From assembly GCF_002553505.1 (NCBI RefSeq), contig NZ_PDCP01000017.1:1-64000 (forward strand): DNA of 64,000 bases, given 5' to 3'. This stretch comes from Mycolicibacterium agri. Its GTDB lineage: Bacteria > Actinomycetota > Actinomycetes > Mycobacteriales > Mycobacteriaceae. Below are positions 8,192 through 18,453 of this stretch, piece after piece. The position numbers were made by a program, and so were the translations under genes. The first letter of the stretch is position 1. Every line of letters begins with the position of its first letter. The notes under the pieces are model-generated. The model was given only the letters and a program-made list of their open reading frames with translations, did no database searches and was not told where the DNA came from.

Positions 8192-10018
8192 TTAGCTCTC
8201 GGCGTCGAGGCGGTGCTTGAGGGCGTCGAACTCGTCCTTGATGCCGGTCGGCAGCTTCTCGCCGACGAATTCGAACCACTCCTCGATCAGCGGGATCTCC
8301 TGACGCCACTCATCGGGACGGACCTCCAGCGCCGCATCCACGTCGGCCGGGTCGACGTCGAGGCCGGACAGGTCGAGATCCTCGGCGGTCGGCACGATGC
8401 CGATCGGGGTGCTGCGTCCGTTGGCGCGCTGCTCGATGCGGTCTACGATCCACTTCATCACGCGGCTGTTCTCACCGAAGCCGGGCCACAGGAAGCGGCC
8501 GTCGTCGCCGCGGCGGAACCAGTTGACGAAGAAGATCTTCGGCATCTTCGACTCGTCGGACTGCTTGCCGATGTCGATCCAGTGCGCGAAGTAGTCGCCG
8601 ACGTTGTAGCCGAGGAACGGCAGCATCGCCATCGGGTCGCGCCGCACGGTGCCGACCTTGCCTTCGGCGGCGGCGGTCTGCTCGCTGCCCATGGTGGCGC
8701 CGATGAACACGCCGTGCTTCCAGTCGCGGGCCTGCGTCACCAGCGGCACCGTCGTCTTGCGGCGCGCACCGAACAGGATGGCCGAGATCGGCACGCCCTG
8801 CGGGTCGTCCCACTCTGGAGCCAGCGTCGGGCACTGCGACATCGGCGTGCAGTAACGCGAATTCGGGTGCGCGGCAGGCTCATCCGAGTCGGGCGTCCAG
8901 TCGCGGCCCTTCCAGTCGATGAGGTGCTGCGGGTCGCCCTCGAGGCCCTCCCACCACACGTCGCCGTCGTCGGTGAGCGCGACGTTGGTGAAGACGGTGT
9001 TGCCTGCCTCGATGGTCTTCATCGCGTTCGGGTTGGACTTCCAGTTGGTGCCCGGCGCGACGCCGAAGAAGCCGAACTCGGGATTGACCGCGTAGAGCCG
9101 GCCGTCCTTGCCGAACCGCATCCAGGCGATGTCGTCGCCGATGGTCTCGGCGCGCCAACCCGGCAGCGTCGGCTGCAGCATCGCGAGGTTGGTCTTGCCG
9201 CACGCCGACGGGAACGCCGCCGCGATGAAGTAAGCCTTGTTCTCCGGCGAGATCAGCTTGAGGATCAGCATGTGCTCGGCGAGCCAGCCCTCATCGTGGG
9301 CCATCGCCGACGCGATACGAAGCGAGTAGCACTTCTTGCCCAGCAACGCGTTGCCGCCGTAGCCCGAGCCGTAGCTCCAGATCTCACGGGTCTCGGGGAA
9401 GTGGGTGATGTACTTGGTCTCGTTGCACGGCCAGGGCACATCCTTCTGGCCCGGCTCCAGCGGCGCGCCGATCGAGTGCAGCGCCTTCACGAAGAAACCG
9501 TCGGTGCCCATCTTGTCGAGGGCGGCCTTGCCCATCCGGGTCATCGTGCGCATCGACACGACGACGTACTCGGAGTCGGTGATCTCAACGCCCAGCTTGG
9601 GATCCTCGGCCCCCAGCGGGCCCATGCAGAAGGGGACGACATACATGGTGCGGCCGCGCATGCTGCCGCGATACAGGTCGGTCATGACGCGGCGCATCTC
9701 GGCGGGGTCCATCCAATTGTTGGTAGGACCGGCGTCGATCTCGCGCTCGGTACAGATGAAGGTGCGCGACTCCACACGCGCCACGTCGGAGGGGTCGGAC
9801 AGCGCCAGGTAGGAGTTCGGCTTCTTCTCCTCGTTGAGCTTCGTGAAGGTTCCCGCCGCCACCAGCTGCTCGCACAGCCGGGCGTTCTCCTCCTCGGAAC
9901 CGTCGCAGAAGACCACCCGGTCGGGCTGCGTCAGCTCCGCGACCTCCTGGACCCAGGCCAGAAGCCCTGCGTGTTTCGTCGGTGCTGTGTCCAAACCGGG
10001 AATCGTGGCTGACGTCAT
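8192..10018 (-). CDS. pckG: Phosphoenolpyruvate carboxykinase (GTP)
   Basis: 608 residues. GTP-dependent PEPCK interconverts oxaloacetate + GTP and PEP + GDP + CO2, the main gluconeogenic step when growing on fatty acids or organic acids. Signatures: the P-loop region [17 protein letters not shown] with the family-specific hyper-reactive Cys, and [17 protein letters not shown] as the second kinase motif. The ATG at 10018 is chosen because AGGAG lies 8 bases before it and [11 protein letters not shown] is the typical mycobacterial N-terminus; the longer GTG 10069 version would add 17 unrelated residues. An inverted repeat lies about 90-120 bp upstream. Confidence 0.97.
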   Translation of the reverse strand: MTSATIPGLDTAPTKHAGLLAWVQEVAELTQPDRVVFCDGSEEENARLCEQLVAAGTFTKLNEEKKPNSYLALSDPSDVARVESRTFICTEREIDAGPTNNWMDPAEMRRVMTDLYRGSMRGRTMYVVPFCMGPLGAEDPKLGVEITDSEYVVVSMRTMTRMGKAALDKMGTDGFFVKALHSIGAPLEPGQKDVPWPCNETKYITHFPETREIWSYGSGYGGNALLGKKCYSLRIASAMAHDEGWLAEHMLILKLISPENKAYFIAAAFPSACGKTNLAMLQPTLPGWRAETIGDDIAWMRFGKDGRLYAVNPEFGFFGVAPGTNWKSNPNAMKTIEAGNTVFTNVALTDDGDVWWEGLEGDPQHLIDWKGRDWTPDSDEPAAHPNSRYCTPMSQCPTLAPEWDDPQGVPISAILFGARRKTTVPLVTQARDWKHGVFIGATMGSEQTAAAEGKVGTVRRDPMAMLPFLGYNVGDYFAHWIDIGKQSDESKMPKIFFVNWFRRGDDGRFLWPGFGENSRVMKWIVDRIEQRANGRSTPIGIVPTAEDLDLSGLDVDPADVDAALEVRPDEWRQEIPLIEEWFEFVGEKLPTGIKDEFDALKHRLDAES

Positions 10019-10107
10019 CACATCTCCTGCGTACGTATTGTCTGCCAGGACGCAGATACAAAGCGTCACTGGTCACTTATCGCCCTCTTAATCAGGTTAA
10101 CGCGGGT

Positions 10108-10137
10108 GACATAGTCCGAGTGAGCCGGATCTATGTC
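10108..10137. promoter_or_regulatory. Inverted repeat upstream of pckG
   Basis: GACATAG (10108-10114) and CTATGTC (10131-10137) are perfect 7-bp arms separated by 16 bp. They lie 90-119 bp upstream of the pckG start, within a 164-bp intergenic region. Possible regulator-binding site; nothing links it to a specific regulator. Confidence 0.4.
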
Positions 10138-10182
10138 CGATCACTCACAAGAACGATTCAGATGGGCCGTGCCAGGGCGGTG

Positions 10183-11622
10183 TCAGGACGCGAGTTCGGC
10201 CCGCACCGTTTCCAGCGCCTTCTGCAGCGGCGGAAGCCGGCGATCGCGCAGCGCCGCGGCGCGAGCCGTCGCGATGGCGTGCTCGCGCAGTTCGGCGTCG
10301 ATCTCGGCGACCTGGGCCGCGGTGGCCTTGGCATCGGCCTCGTCGCGTCGGCCGAGGTCCGCGGTGAGTTCGGCCTCCGCCGCCACCACCCGGGTGGCCA
10401 CTCGTTCCTCCACCACCGCCTGCAACGCGTTGGTGACCTCGACGATCCAGCGATCGAGCACCGCGCGGTCGCTGAGCAGGCCACGCATGCCGACCACCCA
10501 CACCGTCACCAGCAGGCCGATCACGCCGCCCGCGGCCAGTCCCGCGATCGTCAAGCCGGGCGCCAGCCCCGCGAACAGGCGGCTCACTCCCAGCGCGACG
10601 CCCAGGCCGAAGCCTGCGCCGAGAACCATCATCAGCCGGGTCTCGGTGCGTCGGGACTTCAACGGCGGGTCGGGCACCTCCGGCGGCGACGGCGGCGGCG
10701 GTTGGTCCGGCGCCGTCAGCCCGAGTTCTCCTGCGACGTCGCCGAGGTGCTTGGTGATGCCCGCCTCCACCTCGTCGACCACTTCACCGACGCGGGTTGT
10801 GACGTAAGCCTGAAAGTCCGGCAGCCGGCGGCGCGTCATCGCCGACACGTCCTCCTGCAGTTCGGTGCGCACCGACGTGCAGCGGTTGCGCGCGAAGTAG
10901 GCCAACTGCACGCGGGCCTGCTGAATCTGGCTGCGCAGCGCGATGGTTCGTTCCGACTTCGACACTCTGCGGTCGCGCTGCACCGCCTCCCTGCGTTCCT
11001 TCAACGCCTCGACCCGCGCGTGACGGTCGGCGCCGGCGCCGTCACGCTCGTATCGGGCGATCACCGCGTCAAGACGAGATTCCCACGTCCGCAACCGGTT
11101 TCGCCGCTTGACCTCGTCATCGTCGAGCCGTGTCCGCAACAGGTCGACGAGTTCGTCGACCTTCGTCTCACCCAGATCCGGTGCCGCCGCGACACCCACC
11201 CACGGCATGTCCGCGAAGCGTGGCGCGTGCGCGGCGAGCACGCGGCGGTTCTCGTCGAGCACGTCGCGCCAGTTGCGGTGCACATCGATTTTGGACACCG
11301 CGCCGATCACCAGGTCGGTGTGTTGGGCGGCGCGATCGATCAGCGCGCAATCGGATTCGGTGATCGGGGCCACCGCCGACACCACGAACACCACCGCGGC
11401 GGGTGCTTCGACCGGGCCGAGATCGTCCGCTTCGACGAACCGGTGTTCGGGCAGCCGCTCCCGCAGCGCGGCCAGCAGGCTGCTGGTGCCCGCCAGCCAC
11501 GGACCCGTGACGAGCACGGCGTCGCTGCTGTCCACCCCCGGCGAGGTCAGCCCGGGATCGACGGCGGCGACCAGGGCGTCGACTGCCGCGACCGGATCCC
11601 TCGCCTGTTCGACGTCGGTCAC
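10183..11622 (-). CDS. Membrane-anchored GTPase-like protein (Rv0210-like), degenerate P-loop
   Basis: 479 residues from GTG 11622, which overlaps the stop of the preceding gene by 4 bases (GTGA). The N-terminal nucleotide-binding-like domain has a degenerate Walker A (VLVTGPWLAGTSSLLAAL, the Lys replaced by Thr), a D-like region and VSKIDVHRNW resembling the G4 (N/T)KxD motif. A long charged helical, probably coiled-coil, middle (about 180-290) leads to a Pro-rich linker and two closely spaced hydrophobic helices (about 350-400), then another charged helical tail. The layout resembles bacterial dynamin-like proteins. The reaction is not established; the K to T change suggests weak or no nucleotide hydrolysis alone. 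Confidence 0.8.
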   Translation of the reverse strand: MTDVEQARDPVAAVDALVAAVDPGLTSPGVDSSDAVLVTGPWLAGTSSLLAALRERLPEHRFVEADDLGPVEAPAAVVFVVSAVAPITESDCALIDRAAQHTDLVIGAVSKIDVHRNWRDVLDENRRVLAAHAPRFADMPWVGVAAAPDLGETKVDELVDLLRTRLDDDEVKRRNRLRTWESRLDAVIARYERDGAGADRHARVEALKERREAVQRDRRVSKSERTIALRSQIQQARVQLAYFARNRCTSVRTELQEDVSAMTRRRLPDFQAYVTTRVGEVVDEVEAGITKHLGDVAGELGLTAPDQPPPPSPPEVPDPPLKSRRTETRLMMVLGAGFGLGVALGVSRLFAGLAPGLTIAGLAAGGVIGLLVTVWVVGMRGLLSDRAVLDRWIVEVTNALQAVVEERVATRVVAAEAELTADLGRRDEADAKATAAQVAEIDAELREHAIATARAAALRDRRLPPLQKALETVRAELAS

Positions 11623-12629
11623 CGCGCCTCCGTGCCGGACGGCCGCCGCAGGAGTCGCAGCGAACCGCGTCGGATGTCGGCGCCGCAACTGCGGTGCAGG
11701 GCGTCGACCGGCCCGCGGCTGTACCGGTGCCAGTGGTGCGCCCGCCGCAGATGCGCCGCTGCGGTGTCGGAGGCGTCGACCGTCAGCCCCGCGGCGGTGA
11801 CCACGTCGACGGCGGCGGCCATCACCGCGATCACGGTGTCGTCGTCGCGCAGGAACTCCGCGACCGCGGGCCGGTGTGCGGCCATCGCGCGCAGTGCGGC
11901 AAGTGCCGACTGCACCCGCTGATAGCGCACCTGCGCGCCCGTCGCGGTCACGTGCGTCGCCACCTCGTCGAGCCGGCTCAGCCTGCGCAGCAGCCCAGCC
12001 AGCGCGGCGCAATCGGCGCCCTGGCGCAGCGCCAGCACGCAGTGGGCGATGCCGAACAGGTCGAGGGTGTTCAGCAGCCGGGCGCGCACCGCCGGCGCCA
12101 AGCTGTGCTCCGCGGCCAGGAAGCCATCGGTCGAGGTCAGGTCGGCGGGTTCGGTCGTCAGCACCTGCAGGGCGCCGAGGAGTTCGTCGTCGAGTTCGGC
12201 CGCGGCCAGCAGGCCGACCATCGGCACGACAGGTAAACCCATCATCGGGCGCAGGCTAGCGGCGCGCCGGTCGGCGACCGCGAGGGGTCCGCCTGCGCCG
12301 AACCCGGCGAGGTCGGCCTTGTTCAGCACCACCAGCGTCGGGGCGGCCCGCAGCATCGCGCGGTCCTCGGGTTTGACCGCCTCGGCGACAACGACGACGT
12401 CGACGTCGGCTTCGTCGACGGCATCGTCGACGACGAGGATTCCGGCGCATGTCAGCGCGGCGGCGACCGTGCTGCGCCCGACGCCGTTGCGTCCCCGCAC
12501 CGCCACCCGCAGCGGTCCGCCAAGCCGCTCGATCAGCGCCGCGATGTGCGGATCCGCCGACCGCTCGGCGAACCGCCTCAGCTCGGTGGTGAAAATTTGA
12601 TGGCCTTCCCGCATCGCCGCATTCGTCAT
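11619..12629 (-). CDS. GTPase-like protein (Rv0209-like) with K-to-R P-loop
   Basis: 336 residues from ATG 12629 (GGTGGGGGAAAC precedes it). The segment LRVAVRGRNGVGRSTVAAAL is a Walker A with Arg in place of the catalytic Lys (GxxGxGRST). LVVLNKADL is a clear G4 NKxD motif at about residue 120. The remainder is helical. Its product pairs with the overlapping downstream gene, and the pair is conserved next to trmB in mycobacteria as I recall it. The two may form a heteromeric dynamin-like or Era-like complex at the membrane; this is inference. The longer frame to 13424 is antisense to trmB and is rejected. Confidence 0.82.
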   Translation of the reverse strand: MTNAAMREGHQIFTTELRRFAERSADPHIAALIERLGGPLRVAVRGRNGVGRSTVAAALTCAGILVVDDAVDEADVDVVVVAEAVKPEDRAMLRAAPTLVVLNKADLAGFGAGGPLAVADRRAASLRPMMGLPVVPMVGLLAAAELDDELLGALQVLTTEPADLTSTDGFLAAEHSLAPAVRARLLNTLDLFGIAHCVLALRQGADCAALAGLLRRLSRLDEVATHVTATGAQVRYQRVQSALAALRAMAAHRPAVAEFLRDDDTVIAVMAAAVDVVTAAGLTVDASDTAAAHLRRAHHWHRYSRGPVDALHRSCGADIRRGSLRLLRRPSGTEAR

Positions 12630-12716
12630 GTTTCCCCCACCGCAAATGTTGGCATCCCCAGCACGGCACCGCGAACGCATGTTTGGCGCGGCTGCGGCGC
12701 CGAGACCGACAAAATG

Positions 12717-12733
12717 GTGCGAGCTACTCGCAC
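12717..12733. promoter_or_regulatory. Perfect 7-bp palindrome in the Rv0209-like/trmB divergent region
   Basis: GTGCGAG-CTA-CTCGCAC is an exact inverted repeat with a 3-base centre, followed by TTTT on the plus strand. It sits in the 261-bp gap (12630-12890) between divergent genes, about 90 bp from the minus gene and 158 bp from trmB. Its position favours an operator; a short terminator for a transcript heading toward trmB (attenuation) is the alternative. No other feature was seen in the gap. Confidence 0.5.
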
Positions 12734-12890
12734 TTTTGCGCCCATGTGTCGGTTTGGGCGTGAGGAGGGCAAGGCAACTGTTGGGTATCAATCTGCACCA
12801 CAATGCGGGTCCGGAGGTGTTGATGGGAGACCATGGACCAATGCATGCGCAGCGCGAGAGGACCGGCGTGTCGCCGGTCGAGAGGTGGCG

Positions 12891-13601
12891 ATGACTCGAC
12901 CCGCTTCGCATCTGCATCCCCGGGTCACCAGCTATCGGTCCCGGCGGTCCTCCGTTTCCACCCACCAGCAACAGACGTGGGACCGGTTGTGGCCACAGCT
13001 GGGCGCGCACGCCCGCGGCCCCGACGGCCCCGCTGAGAGGCTCGACACCGACGCCTGGTTCGGCCGGTCGGCGCCCGTGGTGCTCGAGATCGGCAGCGGC
13101 ACCGGCACCTCGACGCTGGAGATGGCCAAGGCCGAGCCGCATCTGAACGTGGTCGCCGTCGAGGTCTACCGGCGCGGGCTGGCCCAGCTGCTCAGCGCTA
13201 TCGACCGCGAAGGCGTCCCCAACATCCGGCTGGTGCGCGGTGACGGCGTCGACGTGCTCGAGCACATGTTCGGCCCCGACTCGCTGCTCGGCGTGCGGGT
13301 GTTCTTCCCCGATCCCTGGCCCAAGGCCCGCCACCACAAGCGCAGGCTGCTGGCGCCCGCCACCGTCGCGTTGATCGCCGACCGGCTGCAGCCAGGCGGT
13401 GTCCTGCACGCCGCCACCGACCATCCCGGCTACGCCGAGCAGATCGCCGAATGCGGCGACGCCGAACCTCGGCTGCGCCGCGTCACGCCGTCCGACCCTC
13501 TGCCCATCTCGGTCGCGCGGCCGACCACGAAGTATGAGATGAAGGCGCGCGCCGCGGGCAGCGCGATCGCCGAACTGCTCTGGGAGAAGCGCTCATCATG
13601 A
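12891..13601 (+). CDS. trmB: tRNA (guanine-N7-)-methyltransferase
   Basis: 236 residues. TrmB methylates N7 of G46 in the tRNA variable loop using SAM. Visible: the SAM-binding motif VVLEIGSGTGTSTLEMAK, an acidic VVAVEVYRRG, the hallmark VFFPDPWPKARHHKRRL (substrate loop with PDPWPK), and TDHPGYAEQI and PTTKYEMKARAAGSAI at the end. The ATG at 12891 is preceded by AGAGGTGGCG. Longer starts in the frame run into the divergent promoter region and are rejected. The stop overlaps the ATG of the NYN-domain gene (ATGA), implying coupled translation. Confidence 0.95.
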   Translation: MTRPASHLHPRVTSYRSRRSSVSTHQQQTWDRLWPQLGAHARGPDGPAERLDTDAWFGRSAPVVLEIGSGTGTSTLEMAKAEPHLNVVAVEVYRRGLAQLLSAIDREGVPNIRLVRGDGVDVLEHMFGPDSLLGVRVFFPDPWPKARHHKRRLLAPATVALIADRLQPGGVLHAATDHPGYAEQIAECGDAEPRLRRVTPSDPLPISVARPTTKYEMKARAAGSAIAELLWEKRSS

Positions 13602-14272
13602 GCATCACCGAAGAACTCGTCGAGACGCCCGAGCTGGCGCCGGGATCGTCGCGCGTCCTTCTGGTCTGGGACGCGCCGAACCTGGACATGGGCCTCGGTT
13701 CGATCCTCGGCGGCCGCCCCACCGCGGCCCACCGGCCACGATTCGACGCGCTGGGCCGCTGGCTGCTCGCGCGCACCGCCGACCTGGCCGCCGGCCGCGA
13801 CAACGTGTCGCTGGAACCGGAGGCCACCGTGTTCACCAACATCGCCCCCGGCAGCGCCGACGTCGTCCGGCCCTGGGTGGAAGCGCTGCGTAACGTCGGT
13901 TTCGCGGTGTTCGCCAAGCCGAAGATCGACGAAGACAGCGACGTCGACGGCGACATGCTCAAACACATCGCGCTTCGCCGCAGCGAGGGACTGGCCGGGC
14001 TGCTGGTGGCGTCGGCCGACGGGCAGGCCTTCCGGCAGCCGCTGGAGGACATCGCCCGCGGCGGAACCCCTGTTCAAGTGCTCGGATTTCGCGAACACGC
14101 GAGCTGGGCGCTAGCCTCGGATACTTTGGAGTTTGTCGACCTCGAAGACATTCCCGGTGTCTTCCGGGAGCCGCTACCGCGGATCGGCCTAGATTCGCTG
14201 CCCGAGCAGGGGGCATGGCTGCAGCCTTTCCGGCCGCTGTCCTCGCTACTGACCTCGCGCGTAAACAATTGA
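13598..14272 (+). CDS. NYN-domain (PIN-like) protein, Rv0207c-like
   Basis: 224 residues. The N-terminal half is a NYN/PIN-like fold: VLLVWDAPNLDMGLGSILGG carries the first acidic cluster, VFAKPKIDEDSDVDGDM the second, and GLLVASADGQAFRQPLE the third, the arrangement of Asp residues that binds metal in NYN RNases. Possible RNA nuclease or RNA-processing role, consistent with coupling to trmB through a 4-base overlap. Activity is inferred from the fold only. It ends 38 bp before mmpL3. Confidence 0.82.
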   Translation: MSITEELVETPELAPGSSRVLLVWDAPNLDMGLGSILGGRPTAAHRPRFDALGRWLLARTADLAAGRDNVSLEPEATVFTNIAPGSADVVRPWVEALRNVGFAVFAKPKIDEDSDVDGDMLKHIALRRSEGLAGLLVASADGQAFRQPLEDIARGGTPVQVLGFREHASWALASDTLEFVDLEDIPGVFREPLPRIGLDSLPEQGAWLQPFRPLSSLLTSRVNN

Positions 14273-14310
14273 ACTGCGCGAGGCGCCCAAGAATTTAGTT
14301 AGGAGCTTAC

Positions 14311-17259
14311 GTGTTCGCCTGGTGGGGTCGAACGGTGTACCGCTACCGATACATCGTGATCGGTGTGATGGTCGCACTGTGCCTTGGTGGCGGCATCTAC
14401 GGCATCAGCCTGGGTCAGCACGTCACCCAGAGCGGCTTCTACGACGACGGCAGCGAGTCCGTGCACGCGTCGGTGCTCGCCGACGAAACCTACGGCCGCG
14501 ACACCTCCGGCCACATCGTGGGGATCTACACCGCGCCCGAGGGCAAGACCGTCGACGACCCGGAGTTCACGAAGAAGGTCCTCGACAACCTTGCCGAGGT
14601 CGAACGGACCCACCCGGATCAGATTCTTCGGTCGATCGGCTACTTCAAGAGCCCCGAAGTGCTCAGCAACATGGCCGACCCCGAGAAGAAGCACGCGTTC
14701 ATGTCGATCCAGCTCAAGGGCGACAACGACGACGCGATCCTGAACAACTACAACAAGAACGTCGGCGAGGACGGCAAGACCGTCAAGGAAGCACTCAACA
14801 TCGACGGCGTCGACGTGAAACAGGCCGGTTTGCAGCCGTTGGCCAGCGAATTGACCGGCACCATCGGCGAGGACCAGCAGCGCGGGGAGCTGCTCGGCGT
14901 GCCGCTGGTCATGGTGGTGCTGTTCTTCGTGTTCGGCGGCGTGATCGCGGCCAGCTTGCCGATGATCGTCGGCGGCCTGACCATCGCCGGGTCGCTGGGC
15001 ATCATGCGGCTTTTGGCCGAGTTCATCCCGGTGCACTTCTTCGCCCAACCGGTCGTGACGCTCGTCGGCCTCGGCATCGCCATCGACTTCGGTCTCTACA
15101 TCGTGAGCCGGTTCCGCGAGGAGATCGCCGAGGGCTACGACACCGAGGCCGCGGTCCGTCGCACGATGATGACCTCGGGCCGCACCGTGACGTTCTCCGC
15201 GGTGATCATCGTGGCGTCGGCGCTGCCGCTGCTGCTGTTCCCGCAGGGCTTCTTGAAGTCGATCACCTACGCGATCATCGCGACGGTCATGCTCTCGGCG
15301 ATCCTGTCGATCACGGTGCTCGCCGGCGCGCTGGCCATCGTCGGCCGCAACATCGACGCCCTCGGCGTGCGCACCCTGCTGCGGGTGCCGTTCCTGCGGG
15401 ACTGGTCGTTCTCGCGCCGCATCATCGACTGGTTCGCCGAGAAGACGCAGAAGACCAAGACCCGCGAAGAGGTCGAGAAGGGCTTCTGGGGCAAGCTGGT
15501 CAACCGCGTGATGAAGCGGCCGATCGCCTTCGCCGCGCCGATCATCATCGTGATGATCCTGCTGATCATCCCGCTGGGGCAGCTGTCCCTCGGCGGCATC
15601 AGCGAGAAGTACCTGCCGCCGGACAATTCGGTGCGCCAGGCGCAGGAGGAGTTCGACAAGACCTTCCCCGGCTTCCGCACCGAACCGCTGACGCTGGTCA
15701 TCGAGAACAACAACGGTGAGCCCGTCACCGACGCGCAGATCGCCGAGGTGCGCAACAAGGCGATGGCGATCTCGGGCTTCATCGACCCCAACGACGACCC
15801 GAGCAAGATGTGGCAGGAGCGCCCCTACCTCGACGGGGCGAGCAAGGATCCGTCGGTGCGGGTGATCCAGAACGGTCTGGAGAACCGCAACGACGCCGCC
15901 CAGAAGATCGAGGAACTGCGCGCCATACCCGCGCCACACGGGCTCACCGTCTCCGTCGGCGGCACGCCCGCGCTGGAGCAGGACAGTATCCACAGCTTGT
16001 TCGACAAGCTGCCGCTGATGGTCACCGTCCTCATCGTGACGACGACGATCCTGATGTTCCTGGCGTTCGGATCGGTGGTGCTTCCGATCAAGGCGGCGGT
16101 GATGAGCGCCCTCACGCTGGGATCGACGATGGGCGTGCTGACCTGGATGTTCGTCGACGGTCACGGCTCCGGCCTGATGAACTACACGCCGCAGCCGCTG
16201 ATGGCGCCGATGATCGGCATGATCATCGCGATCATCTGGGGTCTGTCCACCGACTACGAGGTGTTCCTGGTCTCCCGCATGGTCGAGGCGCGTGAGCGCG
16301 GTATGTCCACCGCCGAGGCCATCCGCATCGGCACCGCGACCACGGGCCGACTCATCACCGGCGCCGCGCTGATCCTCGCGGTCGTCGCGGGCGCGTTCGC
16401 CTTCTCCGACCTGGTGATGATGAAGTACCTGGCGTTCGGCCTGCTGATCGCATTGTTGTTGGACGCCACCGTGATTCGCATGTTCCTGGTGCCCGCGGTG
16501 ATGAAGCTGCTCGGCGACGACTGCTGGTGGGCGCCGAAGTGGATGAAGCGGATCCAGGAGCGGCTCGGCCTCGGCGAGACGGAACTGCCCGACGAACGCA
16601 AACGCCCCGCCGTCCGCGAGGCCGAAGAGGCCGCGCTCGTCGGCGCGGGCGCACCGGTGCCGCCTCCGCTGTCGGCGCGGGCCGCACCGCCGCACGACCC
16701 GACCCATCCGGCCGCCGAGGGCTCGACGGCGCCGAGCACGGCGACAACGCGCATGCCTGCCGCGCCCGCCCGCGCGAGCGGGCCGTCGGTCGCCGGGACC
16801 ACTCGGATGCGCACACCGCGCCCTGCACCCGCGGGCGAGCCCGCCACCACCCGCATGCCGACGGCCAACGCCAAGCCGCGCAACGCCGCGAACAACGCCA
16901 ACGTGGCGCCGCCGCGCACGCGGCGGCCCGCACCGCCGGTCCGCGAGGATCGCGAAATCGAGTCGTGGCTGGGCGAATTGCGTGGCACCGGCCCGTCATC
17001 GCCGCGTCCTCCGCAGCGGCCCCGCCCGCAGAACGCCGAGCCGCCCACCGCGATCCCGACCCCACCGCGTCAGCGCGGCGGCCAAGCGCGCCCTGCCGGC
17101 AGGCCTGACGCCGAGCCGACGACAGCGATTCCGACGCCGCGGCAACAGGATCCGGAGGCCACCGAGAAGCTGACCGCCCAGGAGGCCGAGGAGAAGGGCC
17201 GCCGTCGCGGCGCTGTCAGCGCAGCCGAATTGCTGCGCCGGGAAGGCCACGGCCGCTAG
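14311..17259 (+). CDS. mmpL3: MmpL3, trehalose monomycolate exporter of the RND superfamily
   Basis: 982 residues, GTG start with AGGAG six bases before. Essential inner-membrane flippase/exporter of trehalose monomycolate for the mycobacterial outer membrane and target of several inhibitors. Twelve membrane helices in two halves, each with a large periplasmic loop. Proton-relay residues are in [14 protein letters not shown] (Asp about 259) and [14 protein letters not shown] (Asp-Tyr about 648-649). The last ~220 residues are a Pro/Ala/Arg-rich cytoplasmic tail with repeated TTRMP-type and TAIPTP-type segments, as known for MmpL3. Its stop overlaps the convergent AI-2E-like gene by 4 bp. Confidence 0.97.
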   Translation: MFAWWGRTVYRYRYIVIGVMVALCLGGGIYGISLGQHVTQSGFYDDGSESVHASVLADETYGRDTSGHIVGIYTAPEGKTVDDPEFTKKVLDNLAEVERTHPDQILRSIGYFKSPEVLSNMADPEKKHAFMSIQLKGDNDDAILNNYNKNVGEDGKTVKEALNIDGVDVKQAGLQPLASELTGTIGEDQQRGELLGVPLVMVVLFFVFGGVIAASLPMIVGGLTIAGSLGIMRLLAEFIPVHFFAQPVVTLVGLGIAIDFGLYIVSRFREEIAEGYDTEAAVRRTMMTSGRTVTFSAVIIVASALPLLLFPQGFLKSITYAIIATVMLSAILSITVLAGALAIVGRNIDALGVRTLLRVPFLRDWSFSRRIIDWFAEKTQKTKTREEVEKGFWGKLVNRVMKRPIAFAAPIIIVMILLIIPLGQLSLGGISEKYLPPDNSVRQAQEEFDKTFPGFRTEPLTLVIENNNGEPVTDAQIAEVRNKAMAISGFIDPNDDPSKMWQERPYLDGASKDPSVRVIQNGLENRNDAAQKIEELRAIPAPHGLTVSVGGTPALEQDSIHSLFDKLPLMVTVLIVTTTILMFLAFGSVVLPIKAAVMSALTLGSTMGVLTWMFVDGHGSGLMNYTPQPLMAPMIGMIIAIIWGLSTDYEVFLVSRMVEARERGMSTAEAIRIGTATTGRLITGAALILAVVAGAFAFSDLVMMKYLAFGLLIALLLDATVIRMFLVPAVMKLLGDDCWWAPKWMKRIQERLGLGETELPDERKRPAVREAEEAALVGAGAPVPPPLSARAAPPHDPTHPAAEGSTAPSTATTRMPAAPARASGPSVAGTTRMRTPRPAPAGEPATTRMPTANAKPRNAANNANVAPPRTRRPAPPVREDREIESWLGELRGTGPSSPRPPQRPRPQNAEPPTAIPTPPRQRGGQARPAGRPDAEPTTAIPTPRQQDPEATEKLTAQEAEEKGRRRGAVSAAELLRREGHGR

Positions 17260-18404
17260 TCGGTTTCGGCGATGCCGACGTCGTCGGCTTCGGCCTCGAT
17301 GACCTTCGCGTCGTCCGCCTCCTGCGCCGCCACCTCCGCCTGCGGCTCGGGCGCCAGCAGCACCCGCACGGCGCTGTTCAAGAACGCCACCGTCGGAACG
17401 GCCAGCAGTGCACCGACGATGCCGGCCAGCACGCTGCCCGCTGCGATCGCCAGCACCACCGCCAGCGGATGGATCGACACCGCCCGGCCCATCACCAACG
17501 GCTGCAGCACATGGCCCTCCAGCTGCTGCACGGCGATGATGAGGCCGAGCGTGATCAGCGCGTAGATGAAGCCCTTGGCCAGCAGCGCGACCACGACGGC
17601 CAGGAATCCGGCGATCACCGCGCCGACCAGCGGGATGAACGCGCCGAGGAAGACCACCGAGGCCAGCGGCAGCGCAAGCGGCACGCCCATGATGGCCAGG
17701 CCGGTGCCGATGCCGACCGCGTCGACCAGCGCGACCAGGAAGGTGGCGCGAATGTAGCCGATGAGCGACTGGAAGCCGGCGCGGCCCGCGTCGCGCACCC
17801 GCTGCTGCACGCCTGTCGGGAAGATCTGCGTGACGAACTGCCAGATGTTGCGCCCGCCGTGCAGGAAGAAGATCAGGGTGAACAGCGTCAGCAGCGCGCC
17901 CGTGACGATCTCGGTGACGGTGGCCGCCGTCGACAGCGCGCCGCTGGTGAGCTTCTCCTGGTTGTTGCGGATCGCTTCGATGGCCGAGTTGCCCGCGTTG
18001 TTGATCTGGTCCCGGCTCAGGTGTGCGGGGCCCTCGATCAGCCAGGTGCGGGTCGACTCGATGGAGTGGGTGACCTGTTCGACCAGGTCGGGCAGGCCGG
18101 TGACGAACTGGCTGACGACGAACGTCATGATGCCGCCGACGATCGCGACGCCGGTCAGCAGCACCAACGCCACCGCCCCGCCGCGGGGCGCGCCGCGGCG
18201 GTCGAGGAAGTCGACCGCGGGGATCATCAGCGCGCTGAGGATCAGCGCGATTGCGATCGGCACGACGATGACTTCCAGGCGCCGCATCACCCACAGCACG
18301 GCGACGGCCAGCGCGATGATCGCCAGCAGGCGCCACGCCCAGGCGGCGGCCTTCTGGACAAGGGGCGGGACGGCCTCGTCGTACTTGGAACCGACGGAGG
18401 CCAT
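17256..18404 (-). CDS. AI-2E/PerM-family membrane protein (Rv0205-like)
   Basis: 382 residues with about 8 helices: two pairs near the N-terminus, a middle amphipathic region, then the family segment [19 protein letters not shown] and [20 protein letters not shown] with [10 protein letters not shown] near residue 300. The family covers putative permeases such as PerM and the AI-2 exporter TqsA; substrate unknown here. A short acidic C-terminal tail ([15 protein letters not shown]) follows. It is convergent with mmpL3 (4-bp overlap) and divergent from the flippase-like gene at 18454, with a 49-bp gap. Confidence 0.9.
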   Translation of the reverse strand: MASVGSKYDEAVPPLVQKAAAWAWRLLAIIALAVAVLWVMRRLEVIVVPIAIALILSALMIPAVDFLDRRGAPRGGAVALVLLTGVAIVGGIMTFVVSQFVTGLPDLVEQVTHSIESTRTWLIEGPAHLSRDQINNAGNSAIEAIRNNQEKLTSGALSTAATVTEIVTGALLTLFTLIFFLHGGRNIWQFVTQIFPTGVQQRVRDAGRAGFQSLIGYIRATFLVALVDAVGIGTGLAIMGVPLALPLASVVFLGAFIPLVGAVIAGFLAVVVALLAKGFIYALITLGLIIAVQQLEGHVLQPLVMGRAVSIHPLAVVLAIAAGSVLAGIVGALLAVPTVAFLNSAVRVLLAPEPQAEVAAQEADDAKVIEAEADDVGIAETD

Positions 18405-18453
18405 GCCGGTAGCGTAACCGTGCGTTGAGGGCCCCCGCCGCTACCCTTAGGGC

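Noticed and set aside
8213..10012. 599-codon plus-strand frame opposite pckG
   Set aside because: Low-complexity His/Arg/Val composition typical of antisense frames in high-GC DNA; pckG on the other strand has full family motifs.
10019..10069. 17-codon upstream GTG start for pckG
   Set aside because: The peptide is unrelated to PckG N-termini, while ATG 10018 has AGGAG at correct spacing.
14299..16707. 802-codon minus-strand frame opposite mmpL3
   Set aside because: Composition is Arg/Asp/His-rich with no motif; it is the antisense shadow of mmpL3.
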